Assembly: GCF_027596085.1 (NCBI RefSeq)
Contig: NC_072456.1
Coordinates: 13,778,744-13,842,743 of the forward strand
Source of the DNA: Anoplopoma fimbria
Lineage: Eukaryota; Chordata; Actinopteri; Perciformes; Anoplopomatidae
Reading direction: 5' to 3'
DNA length: 64,000 nt
This document shows positions 26,454 to 36,600 of this stretch, piece after piece. The notes under the pieces were generated by a model. That model saw only the letters and a list, made by a program, of their open reading frames with translations, had not been told where the DNA came from and made no database searches. Position numbers and translations under genes: made by a program. Positions within the stretch are counted from its first letter, which is position 1; every line of letters starts with the position of its first letter.

Positions 26454-27916
26454 CTTCAGTTACTAAAAAAAGTTACTCTCCAGTCATCATCATCAATCAT
26501 CCTACTGGATGCTCTCTCAAACTCGTCGTTAAAATCAAATGTTGCTTCCTTTTAATGAATCCTTTCACTCCTTCTCTGTAAACACATCTGATCACCAGAA
26601 TGAACAACAATATTTTGGCTGATTCTGCAAAACCCATGAAATCAGAAGTTGCAATTACATCGTAAGTAAACATCCAACGTCGTTATTATTTTGTTCTTCA
26701 GTATCTGCATGTGGCAACGAACGTTTGTTTAAGGTTTAGAGAAAGATGCGGATAATAGAAAATTAACTTTGGTTAAACTCGCAATAAATTACTTGTTTTG
26801 GCCACTCTGTAGCAAAGAGAACAAGTTGTGAACACAACGTTGACGTAACATCACTTTTTAAGTTAATATGTTGAGCTTGATAGCAAATATTTACACATCC
26901 AGAAGTTATGGAGTTGTGTTTTTGTCAGCCTAATGAAAAAACGTCAAATATTTACTGTGGTTTCGCTCTGTATTTGGTCTCCACCGACAAGGTTTCAACA
27001 ATTCCTACAATAGAGGAGGTGGAGGGAGGGGGGGAGGCGTTTCCATCCCATGCAGCAGCCTCACCCACAACATTATCTGAGAGAGATTTATTTTTGCTCT
27101 ACCAGCAGGCAAACAAACTTTATTTATGAATCACTTTGCAAACAGAAGTTCTTAAGAGGAGAGAGACAGGAAAAAAGTGGGAGATATAAGAAAAACAAAG
27201 AACAAACTAAGTAATGTTAGTTACAGAATGATATAAATGACAGAGTCTTACTGTCACTTTTAGGGCTATAAAAAGCTATGATAGACATATATAACTTTAA
27301 AGATAGAAACTATAGGTCTCTATTGAAATATCAAGGATTTTCATTCCTGGAAGTAAAAACGCAATAAAGCACAATAGGATTATAAACACATAAGAGCAGT
27401 AGGACACTTAAAGTCCTTGAAATATTTCAGGAGCATGAAAAACACAGATTTTCTGCAGCCAACCAGCTTTTCTTCCAATAATTCACCGCAACACTTAGAG
27501 GCAGCTCACAGCTTGGCAATAATCAATAATCAATAATCAATACGTATCAGCATCATGTGTGGAAATCGATCCCTCGGGCTGTTTCCTACCTTCTGCCGTC
27601 TCTCCGTCCAGTCTCACTGAGACTTGTCATGACTTTCAGGAGAAGGTAGAAAAGTTTGGGAGGAGAAGATGAAAAAAACAAAAAAACCTCCTTCCCCTCT
27701 GACTGGTGTCAAGTTACACAACATGTAAAAGGAGTCTTCCGGTTTGGGAATTTAAAAATAAAACGCCAATGTTGAACATGGTTGCATTGGGGTTCTTTTT
27801 TTTCGTTTTGTTAGTTGTATATAAGCAGTTGCCACTTTCCTATTTGTTGTTTTCCCCCATGCATTGCTGCTGCTTATAATTTTTTATACATTTTGTTACA
27901 ACACCTGCAACATCTA
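26454..27916. other. intergenic, no gene recognised
   Basis: AT-rich DNA with a small trinucleotide-like run of 'aataatc' near 27520-27541. No gene or element is supported. Confidence 0.4.
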
Positions 27917-28413
27917 CCTCACCAGGTAGAGCGCTCGTCCTGCAACCACAAGGTTGGTGGTTCGAACCCCGGGCCTCTACAGTCAACATGCCGAGGTGGC
28001 TGTGGCGTAGTGGAGAGTAAGGTAGTTCTCCAATCAGTGGGTCGGTGGTTCGATACCCGGCTTTGGCAGTCGATGTGTCCTTGGGCAAGACACTTAACCC
28101 CAAGTTGCTCCCGAAGGCTTGCCATCGGTGTGGACTGGATGTGAATGAATGTTAGTTAGAGTCTGATGGTGGCACCTTGCATGGTAGCCTGTCATCAGTG
28201 TGTGAATGGGTGAATGATATGTAATATACTACTGATTGTAAGTTGCTTTGGATAAAAGCGTCTGCTAAATGACTGTAATGTAATGTGTCCTTGAGCGAGA
28301 CACCTAACCCCAAGTTGCTCCCCGGGCGCTTCTTAGCAGCTCACTGCTCCTCCGGGATGGGTCAAAATGCAGAGAATCATAAATTTCCCCACTGTGGGAC
28401 TAATAAAGGATTG

Positions 28414-28417
<4 letters not shown>
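27917..28417 (+). mobile_element. tRNA-derived SINE (outer copy), interrupted by a second SINE
   Basis: The head at 27917-27990 looks like a tRNA, with a box A-like TAGAGCGCTCG and a box B match GGTTCGAACC at 27959-27968. The body resumes at 28286 (TGTCCTTGAGCGAGACACC) and ends in a tail containing TTTCCCCACTGTGGGAC, followed by an (ATT)n run. Between the two parts lies a different SINE at 27991-28285. The same tail occurs as a fragment inside a dpp9 intron at 50067-50100. Confidence 0.75.
27991..28285 (+). mobile_element. tRNA-derived SINE (inner copy) with LINE-like 3' tail
   Basis: The head has GTGGCGTAGTGG (box A-like) and GGTTCGATACC (box B-like, 28047-28057). The 3' end carries GCTTTGGATAAAAGCGTCTG and ends in TGTAATGTAATG. 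Over about 49 nt this tail differs at one position from the 3' end of the LINE at 32941-36340. It inserted into the outer SINE between 27990 and 28286. Box A and box B are RNA polymerase III promoter elements; transcription is inferred only. Confidence 0.8.

Positions 28418-28487
<70 letters not shown>
28414..28487. repeat. (ATT)n microsatellite at the SINE 3' end
   Basis: About 24 ATT units directly follow the outer SINE tail, as expected where a SINE's A/T-rich end expands after insertion. Poly-isoleucine ORFs on both strands are artefacts of this run. Confidence 0.95.
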
Positions 28488-28488
<1 letters not shown>

Positions 28489-29441
28489 ACATGGAAACCA
28501 CATAAGTTAGCTATGAAAAACAGCATTGGGGTGAATGCATTGTTCTTTAGCATCAGCAGCTCAGTCTGTGGGGACTTGACTGGGAGTATGGATGTGTATT
28601 GAGCAAGACCCCAGACCCCCAACACTCCTCCCTGGGTGCTGTATGCACCCATACAATGAGTTAAATACAGAGGCTTATTTGACTGTGATCATGTGTGACA
28701 GTAAAAGTGGATTTACATGTACATTTTATTTACACAATTGCATTAAATACATGCCCAATAATGCTATAGTTGCCCTACATTTTAGCATTTGCATGTGCTT
28801 TTATTTTGAAAGCAGAATCATGTATGAACCAGTCATTTCCTGTCTTACTGTCGATTTTGACCAGCTTTCCTAAGTTTGCTGTTGGTTTGCCGCTGATTAC
28901 AGCGCGAAGGAATCAATGACAGACAGCTGAATCAACCAATCAGGAACGAAGAACACGGCCCCTGGCTGGTGACGACAAAGGGGCGGGACTTGTTCTTCAG
29001 ATTGGACAAACGGCGCCAAAATGACAAAATGCGTCTCAACAGTTGTTTATAATCGAAATATAAATGCCGATCCACCGATAAATATCATAGCGTTTATTCA
29101 GCATTGATATCAAAATAATCCACAGACTTTAAACACATTTAGCTCGTTTTAGGAGTCCAGTTTCCTTCTGTTTTGTGGTCTAAATAGCTAATACCAATAT
29201 GATTTTCTACTGGTCCGTTAGTATTAAAGTCAACCAGAGCTCACACAATATTTTAGATTTTGTATGCTTGTCACAGTTAGAGGGAAAACATATATTTCTT
29301 TATATTGAAATAAACAGCTGACAACAACAACAATATATCACCACAAACTACAGTATCTTCCATCAAACAGATGAGGACGCTGTTGTCTTTCAGTTTGAAG
29401 GCAGTCAGAGCATAAACAGTCTACAACTTACTGCTGTTTAG
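28488..29441. other. intergenic, no gene recognised
   Basis: There is no supported exon. The short sequence 28900-29060 is relatively GC-rich for the region but shows no clear promoter motif or ORF. Confidence 0.35.
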
Positions 29442-29680
29442 CAGTGCTGGAAAGTACATTTTTGTATGTAGGCCTACTTGTCTCAATTAAATGCTACTTT
29501 ATATTTCTACTTCACTGCATTATAGATGTTTTTTTATATATAAGGCTACTTCAACACATTTATCTGACAGCTGGAGTTACTTTAGATTAAGATTTTAAAC
29601 AGGGATGTTCTTAATTAGTTTTAGTTTCCACTGCATCTGGCTGAGATGTTTGTTTGTACTTTTAAAGTAATTTAATGACG
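29442..29680 (+). mobile_element. degenerate teleost repeat related to the one at 24228
   Basis: It starts CAGTGCTGGAAAGTACATT and continues with 'tttctacttcactgcattatag' and 'ttatctgacagctggagttac'-type phrases. These are widespread in teleost genomes in a hAT-like repeat. The right end is not visible. The assignment is from memory. Confidence 0.4.
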
Positions 29681-30606
29681 CTCATGTTCAGTTCACATTA
29701 TTCAGCTTATGAACATTTCTTTAGATTTAAATTATTTATTAGGTCTAATTGTTATTTGGAGTTAAAGGCAATATGGGCTTCATATTGAGGGACAAAGCTA
29801 ATTCTCGACTTGAGAAACATTCATTTTAGTTTTCAAGCACATCTCAAGTTCTTTCTCATTTTCTCACTCCTCGGTGAATGTAGTTTTTCAACAAGAAGAA
29901 ATTTGAACAAAATACTTGTGTGTGCAGGTGTTTTATTCAGAGGAGGTTGGAAGTTAAAGAGCCAGATATTTCCCTCAGGAGTTGGTGGACCAAACACAGC
30001 TAAAGGGAGTTTAATACTGGCCAGAAACACAACTTCGAATTAATGATCATGTTGCTTTGTGGCTGAACGTGTAATATAATAAGTGAGTTGTTGTGTTGAC
30101 AGCGTGTTCTGCTGCCCCCAAGTGGCCAGAAATCCCCCAAAGAAACTGGAAATGTTAAAGCAGGAGACAAACACATTAAAGATAATAGGTTGACACAACA
30201 ATAGGAGATTGTATAAAATATACTTTTGCATCATTTAAATGCAAGTAATAGACACATGCATGAATGTTTTAGATTTATTTATTATCATTTTATTAACAGA
30301 TTATTTTTTTTTTAAAAACACTGAAACAGTTCATTATTAATTAATAATATGGTAGTGGTTATTATTCCTCTCTTATACAGGTGATGAGTAACAAAGTAGA
30401 AGTACATTTTGCTACTTCCTCTGTATTTTACATGGGAAAGTTTGATTTGTAATAGCTGTAATTAACTAACTTACCTATAGTAAGTAAATTAATGCCGTAA
30501 AAAAAAAGAATGTCGTAAAAAATAAATGCTAATAAAGTATGTTGAAAAAGGTTTTAAAAAAAAAAGAAGTAATTGTATAGCGTGTCAATTAAAATAGATT
30601 ATTGAA
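29681..30606. other. intergenic, AT-rich, no gene recognised
   Basis: There is no coding signal. It becomes very A-rich towards 30500 where the minisatellite begins. Confidence 0.4.
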
Positions 30607-31062
30607 TATCCTCACTTCTAAAAATCTCCTCACTTTCTAAAAATATACTCACTTTTTAAAAATATCCTCATTTTTGAAAAATGTCCTCACTTTTAAAAAA
30701 AATATCCCTTTGGTAAAATCTCCTCACTTTCTAAAAATCTCCTCACTTCTAAAAATATCCTCACTTTTTAAAAATATCCTCACTTTTTAAAAATATCCTC
30801 ACTTTTTAAAAATCTCCTCACTTTCTAAAAATATCCTCACTTTGGTAAAATGTCCTCACTTTTTAAAAACATCATCCCTTTGGTAAAATATCCACACTTT
30901 TTAAAAATGTCCTCACTTTTTAAAAAATCTTCTCACTTTTAATAAAAATATCCTCACTTTTTAAAAATATGCCCACTTTTAAAAAAAATATCATCCCTTT
31001 GGTAAAATATCCTCACTTTTTAAAAATAACTTCACTTTCTAAAAATATCCTCACTTTTTCAA
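30607..31062. repeat. AT-rich minisatellite, unit about 19-20 bp
   Basis: More than twenty imperfect tandem units have the pattern TCCTCACTTTTTAAAAATA, varying at the T and A runs and with an occasional CCCTTTGGTAAAA variant. The 74-codon Lys/Ser-rich ORF overlapping its right end is a by-product of the repeat. Confidence 0.9.
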
Positions 31063-31440
31063 AATGTCAGGAAAAAAGTCATAGTATAATATGTCAAAAA
31101 TATGTCAGGGAAAAAAGTCATAGTATAGTATGTCAAAAAACTGCCAAAAAAAAAAATTGCACGTCAAAAAAAAGTTTAAAAAAAAAGTCATAGTATTGCA
31201 TGTCAAAAAAATGTCAGGAAAAAAGTAATATTATAATATGTCGAAAAATGTCATGAAAAAAGTAATAGTATAGTATGTTGAAAAGTATCATGAAAATATG
31301 CCCAAAAAAGTAAAGAATAAGTCATAGTATAGCATGTCAAAAAAAAGTAAAAAATAAGTCATAGTATAGCATGTCAAAAAAAAGTAAAAAATAAGTCATA
31401 GTATAGCATGTTGAAATAAGTCATAGTATAGCATGTCGAA
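31063..31440. repeat. second AT-rich minisatellite, unit about 30-37 bp
   Basis: Tandem units contain GTCATAGTATAGCATGTC followed by an A-rich spacer with 'aaaagtaaaaaataa' or 'atgtcaggaaaaaa'. It directly adjoins the terminal repeat of the Penelope-like element at 31441. Confidence 0.9.
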
Positions 31441-31974
31441 CAAAAAACTCCTGCACACTGTCTTCTTCACTTGCGTATAAATACATTTTAGTATCAACGT
31501 TTCGGTACGTAGACCTTCATCAGGTTATTCTACAAGGAAATGAGGATGCATGCATTAAATAGAACTTGGGGTTCGTAAATAGGTTGGTAGACCAATCAGA
31601 TTGCCCCAATCACATGACATCAATCAGTCATCCACGAATCGGAACCATCAACAAATAAAGAATCAATTTACATCATATCGTGGCACTAAAAGCGTACAAA
31701 CATGAAAACATAATACATAATATATATTGAATGTCTTCAATCAAAAAACACATAAAGAAGATCATTATAGAAATTATAGAAAGGCTGTAATGCCAAGATC
31801 TATACTTTTCTTTTATAGGACAGGATTTTTAGGAGTTTGCATAGGTTTTCTTCTACAGTCTGTACCTAGAAAAGAAAAGAGAAGACAAAATATGTCACAT
31901 TATAAAGAACGCGTATTATACGTTTGAAATAAGTACAAATAAAATGAAATCGAATAGAGCATCGGAAAAATATT

Positions 31975-32289
31975 TCATAACATTACGTTTAATAATAATT
32001 CATCATTCAAACCTTTGGGAGACAAGGTTTGTAGGGTGAATATCCAGAACGCCTCAAGTTGTTTTAAAAACAACTCAAAGTCGCCACCTCTGGGTGGTAG
32101 TCTGACTTTTTCAATGCCACAAAACCTTAAAGTAGATATATCGTGTCTTTTATCATTAAAGTGTACCGCTACAGGATAGTCTCTGTCATTTCTGCGTATA
32201 GAACTTTTGTGTTCACTAATACGCAGCTTGAGCTTTCTGGTAGTTTTACCTACATACACAAGTCCACATGGACAACATAGCATGTACAC
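31975..32289 (-). pseudogene. GIY-YIG endonuclease domain of a Penelope-like element
   Basis: The open frame of about 105 codons begins MYMLCCPCGLVYVGKTT. GLVYVG stands for the GIY-YIG signature, followed by the conserved Arg in RISEHK and a Glu in LKQLEAFWI that fits the catalytic position. In Penelope-like elements this domain cuts target DNA for insertion. It is joined to the upstream RT only through a frame change near 32327. Some isolated GIY-YIG genes are cellular, but the adjacent Penelope RT makes a retroelement origin clear. Confidence 0.85.
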
Positions 32290-32329
32290 AACATGTGTGG
32301 AGGCACAAGTGATAACACTCTTTATGTGA

Positions 32330-32940
32330 AATACTTTGTTGTCTGGCTTTCATTTCTTCAGCTTTGTCCATGAAGTCGTCAGTGGTGCTGCATACTCTTC
32401 TAAGTCTAAAAAAATGGCTTTTTGGGAGACCCCTCTTGAGTGGGGTGGGATGAAAACTGTTTGCCAATAGAAGAGTGTTTTTGTCAGTTTCTTTCCGGTA
32501 TAAAGAGGTTGATAGGGTGCCATTATTCTTTATTACCCACATATCTAGAAAATGAACCTTTTCATCACTATATTCCATTGTGAATTGCAGATTACTGTTA
32601 AAACTATTCAAAAGTTTAAGGAACTCCTGCAGTTCACCAGTGTCACCTTGATATACACAGAACACATCAATATATCTGTACCATTTCAAAATTTTGGGCA
32701 AGTGTATATTCTTTTCAGGGTTCAAGACAAAATTTCTCTTGAAAAAACCCATAAATAAATTGGCGTAATTGGGTGCACAAATAAAGCCCATGCTGGTATC
32801 AGAGACTTGTAAATAAAAATCTCCATTAAAGTTAAAATAGTTCTTATGCATGACAAAAGAAGCTAAATCGGTGATCAATTGATTAGGTGGATTAGCTGTG
32901 CCACCCCGATTCTGGAGATAGAAGTTTAAAGCCTCCAAAC
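32330..32940 (-). pseudogene. Reverse transcriptase, C-terminal half, of the Penelope-like element
   Basis: The frame starts at the LINE junction with LEALNFYLQNRGG and runs through FNFNGDFYLQVSDTSMGFICAPNYANLF-type RT blocks, KWYRYIDVFCVYQGD (palm motif with one Asp lost) and LYRKETDKNTLLLANSFHP. Length and order fit Neptune/Penelope-type elements. It is interrupted at its 5' side by the LINE at 32941 and at its 3' side by a frame change. Confidence 0.85.
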
Positions 32941-35900
32941 ATTACATTACATTACAGTCATTTAGCAGACGCTTTTATCCAAAGCGACTTACAGGAAGTG
33001 TATTCAACAAAGGTATTCAAGAGAACTACTAGTCACCAGAAGTCATAAGTGCATCTCCTTTCTTAAACAAGCATCTTAAAGCATAAACCAGAGCAAAAGT
33101 ATAGTGCAGAGGCAAATTACTACGAAAACAATAATTGCAACAGACTAATACGAATATAATAAGTGCTACAAACTACTACGAATAGGATAAGAGCAGTAAA
33201 CGAATACGAATTCAATAAGTGCAGCGAACTGAAACGAATACAGTAAGTGCAACAACTAATACGAATGCAATAAGTGCTACGAGGAAGGCTCAGGGTAGTA
33301 CTTCTTGAAGAGGTGAGTTTTCAGCCTGCGCCGAAAGATGGGCAGCGACTCTGCTGTCCTGACGTCAGTGGGGAGTTCATTCCACCACTGAGGGGCCAGG
33401 ACAGAAAAAAGCTGTGACCGGGTGGATCGGCCGCAGGGACCTCTGAGCGACGGGGCAACCAATCGCCCCGAGGCAGCAGAGCGAAGTGGTCGGGCGGGGG
33501 TGTAGGGCTTGACCATGGCCTGGAGATAGGAAGGAGCTGTTCCTTTCACTGCACCAGAGTCTTAAACTGGATGCGAGCTCTTACAGGGAGCCAGTGTAGA
33601 GAACGGAGAAGGGAAGTTGTGTGGGAGAACTTGGGGCGATTGAACACCAGACGTGCTGCAGCTTTCTGGACAAGCTCCAGAGGTCTGATGGCCGACGCCG
33701 GGGCTCCGGCAAGTAGTGAGTTGCGGTAATCCAGGCGGGAGATGACCAGAGCCTGGATGAGCACCTGCGCCGTCTCCTCAGTGAGGAAGGGGCGAATCCT
33801 CCTGATGTTGTAGAGCAGGAATCTGCAGGAGCGTGTGACGGATGCAATGTTTGCTGAGAGCGACAGTTGGTCGTCCAGGGTCACACCCAGATTCCTCACA
33901 GTCCGAGTTGGCGTCACCACGGCATCATCAATGGTGATGGACAGGTCTCGGTGCGGGCAACCCTTCCCCGGGAGGAACAGTAGCTCGGTTTTGTCCAGGT
34001 TGAGCTTCAGGTGGTGTGTCGCCATCCACTTCGAGATGTCAGCCAAGCACGCAGCAATGCGTGCCTCCACTTGGGTGTCACCGGGAGGAAATGACAAGAC
34101 CAGCTGGGTGTCATCGGCATAACAATGGTAAGAGAAGTCCAGGAGAATCAGGACAGAGGAGAGAGAGTTCGCTCTCGCGGCGTGAAGCGACTCTGTCACC
34201 GCAAGGAGGGCCGTCTCTGACGATTGACCCACCTTGAACCCGGACTGGTGGGGGTCCAAGAGGTTGTTCTGGTGGAGGTAGGAAGACAGTTGTTTAGAGA
34301 CAGCGCGTTCAAGTGTTTTGGATAGAAAGGGTAGAAGAGAAACCGGTCTGAAGTTCTTGACATCAGAGGGGTCAAGTGATGTTTTTTTCAGAAGGGGGGT
34401 GACTCTGGCAGTCTTGAAAGCCGAGGGAAAGCATCCCGAGACGAGAGATGTGTTGATGAGGTGGGTGAGGAAAGGAAGGAGTTCAGTGGCAATAGACTGA
34501 AGAAGAGGGGGGGGATCGGGTCAAGGGAGCACGTGGTGGGGCGGTTAGATGTAACAAGGTCAAGGACCTCGTTAGGGGAGAGGGGAGCAAAATAGGGTAA
34601 GATGGGGTGTGGAGAGGGAAAGGGGAGTTGAGGGGGAAGAGCTGGAGAGGGTAGAGAGGGAGAGGGTGGACAGGGAGAGGGGGCTGAGAGAAGGAGGATC
34701 TGATATCGTTTACCTTCTTGTCAAAGAAGTTGGCGAAATCATCAGGGAGAAGGGAGGAAGTAGGAGGAGGGGGTGGGGGTTGGAGGAGTGAAGAGAAAGT
34801 TTCAAAGAGTTTTTTAGGATTGGAAGCAGAGGTTAGGATTTTAGAGCGGAAAAAAGCCGCTTTAGCAGTAGCTAGAGAGGAGGAAAAAGTGGAAAGGAGA
34901 GATTGGAAGTTAAGAAGGTCCTCCGGGAGTTTGCCTGTTCTCCATTTACGCTCAGCCGCTCTTAGGCTCCGTCTATCAGTACGCACTGAGTCCGACAGCC
35001 ATGGGGCAGGAGGAGTTAGGCGTGCAGGCCTGGAGGTGAAGGGACAGAGGTTGTCCAAAGAGGAGGAAAGGGTGGAGAGGAGAAGATCAGTAGCAGTATC
35101 GGGGGATAGGAGAGAGAAGGATTCAGGGTCAGGGAGGGCAGAGGTAACGGAAGAGGAAAGATCAGCGGGGGAGAGGGAGCGGAGGTGACTACGGGTAGAA
35201 ACCATGTGGGTAGGTGGAGGAAGTAAGGGGGAGAGGAGAGGGAGAGGGAGTAGGACATGAAGTAGTGGTCCGAGAGCTGGAGGGGAGTGACAGAGAGGTT
35301 AGCAGTAGAACAGTGTCTAGTGAAGATAAGATCCAGCTGGTTGCCGGCCTTGTGGGTAGGAGGAGAAGAGGAGCGATAGAGGTCAAAGGAGGAGAGGAAG
35401 GAAAGCAGTGGTTCTAACTTATCAGTCTGGATGTTGAAGTCGCCGAGCATGATGAGCGCGGAGCCATCGTCATGGAAGTGCGAGACTAGTGTGTCAAGCT
35501 CCTCCAGGAACTCACCAAGGGGGCCTGGTGGGCGGTACACAACAGCAATGGTGAGCTTGACTGGATAAGTGACAGTAACAGCATGAAATTCAAAAGAGGA
35601 CGGGGAGAACTGTGGAAGAGAGACAAGAGAGTATTTCCATTTTGGGGAAATTAGCAGGCCAGTGCCACCACCTCGCCTCGCAGCTCTGGGAGTGTGAGAG
35701 AAGGAGTACACATCTGACAGAGCTGCGGGTGTGGTGGTGTTTTCTGGTGTGATCCAGGTCTCAGTTAGAGCAAGAAAGTTGAGGGAGAGCAAGGATGCGT
35801 AGCCTGAGATGAACTCAGCCCCCCCGACACCACTTGCTCGCCATGGGCTGAGAGAGTGGGATAGATGAGATTAGTGGGTCACTGCACCTGGGAGTGACCC

Positions 35901-36340
35901 ACTGTCTACGTGACCACCGGACAGAGGAACAGACAGAAATAGGATGCAGACACATGGTAGTCAATATAAACAAATTACTGACCCGTACAAGTACACGCTC
36001 GAGAAGTCATTGCTTGAAGAAGTCGCCCTGTTGCCTTTGTTCGCCCTAGCCTTCGTTTGCCTGACGCTTCCAGCCACCAGCAGTGGTTAAGGACCTACCT
36101 ACTGATTGCTCATTGTCTGCCAGGAGTGTAAGCCACTCCCCCTAGCAGTTAAGAGGACAATTGACCTATTGAACTAAAGCACACCTCTCAAAGCAGTTCC
36201 TGATTACAGGAATAGCAGAAACAACAGAATCAGCATCATACACTAACAGTTTTAAGCAGGCTTGGTACAGTTAAGAGCAACTTAAGAAAGCAAGAACAAT
36301 ATACTTAGTCTATCCTAGCAGAATCAAGTAGTTCAGTATC
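32941..36340 (-). mobile_element. L2-like non-LTR retrotransposon (LINE) inserted into the Penelope-like element
   Basis: On the minus strand, from 36340 to 32941: a leader of about 550 bp, an apurinic-type endonuclease (LALTETWITPENT, RRGGGTGLLI, VYRPPGP, MLGDFNI, LDLIFTRH, SDHYF), a linker (APWLSDSVRTDRRSLRAAERKWR), and a reverse transcriptase with PHQSGFKVGQSSETALL and YADDTQL. A C-terminal segment (PSYLQAMVKPYTPARPLRSA) follows, then a 3'UTR ending in the tail GCTTTGGATAAAAGCGTCTG...TGTAATGTAATG. Both flanks are Penelope RT sequence that joins across the insertion. The LINE carries at least one frame shift (near 35215) and an internal RT deletion (near 34139), so it is inactive. Confidence 0.9.
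33277..35792 (-). pseudogene. LINE ORF2 remnant (endonuclease and reverse transcriptase)
   Basis: Three consecutive open segments on the minus strand make one broken ORF2. They are 35792-35016 (endonuclease), 35205-34483 (linker) and 34259-33546 (RT), with the C-terminus at 33549-33277 ending KTHLFKKYYPEPSS. The frame changes near 35215 in a pyrimidine-rich stretch. In the RT, LILLDFS runs directly into YHCYADDTQL, so the segment normally between the first Asp block and YADD (several tens of residues) is gone. Confidence 0.85.
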
Positions 36341-36600
36341 CCTCCAGAAGTCAAATACACTAGTGTAAAGGCTGGCTACATCAAATGTCAATAGTAGAGC
36401 ATCAACAGATAAATCAGCAAGACATGAAACATTATTTATAAAATCAGTCGAATCTCTGATGTATGCTGGTAAGGAATGGACATAAGGTTTAATAAAGAAG
36501 TCAACAAACTCTGACAGTGGAGACAATGAGTTAGTCTGAGCCACTATGGGACGGCCTGGAGGATCAATCAGTGATTTATGGATTTTAGGCAAGGTGTATA
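36341..36600 (-). pseudogene. Penelope-like element, N-terminal RT fragment (5'-truncated)
   Basis: The minus strand reads LPKIHKSLIDPPGRPIVAQT, SEFVDFFIKPYVHSLPAYIRD and LLLTFDVASLYTSV. These are the fingers/palm blocks of a Penelope RT. The sequence continues in the family frame to ...CTTCTGGAGG at 36341, where the LINE begins. Upstream, stops near 36600 mark 5' truncation. The matching second half starts at 32940. Confidence 0.85.

Larger units (their letters stand above)
31441..32940 (-). mobile_element. Penelope-like retroelement, 3' part (end of RT, GIY-YIG endonuclease, terminal repeat)
   Basis: On the minus strand, 32940-32330 encodes the second half of a Penelope-type reverse transcriptase (LEALNFYLQNR, ICAPNYANLFMGFF, KWYRYID). 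A frame change near 32327 leads into a GIY-YIG-type endonuclease (YMLCCPCGLVYVGKTTRKLK, RISEHK). The tail 31530-31441 resembles the family's terminal repeat (CTGATGAAGGT, CCGAAACGTTG). The first half of the RT lies at 36341-36600, separated by a LINE. The RT catalytic motif reads YID-VF, with one Asp of the usual YIDDVF missing. The copy is therefore dead. Confidence 0.85.

Noticed and set aside
27917..28060. Two tRNA-like sequences with box B motifs
   Set aside because: No full cloverleaf can be formed. They are heads of SINEs followed by SINE bodies, not tRNA genes.
28285..28652. Poly-isoleucine ORFs on both strands
   Set aside because: They come from the (ATT)n run at the end of a SINE.
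30607..31440. Regularly spaced repeats that superficially resemble a CRISPR array
   Set aside because: Units are contiguous, A/T-rich and variable, without unique spacers, in a vertebrate genome. They are minisatellites.
34718..35188. 156-codon plus-strand Arg/Glu-rich ORF
   Set aside because: It is the shadow of the LINE endonuclease and linker on the minus strand.
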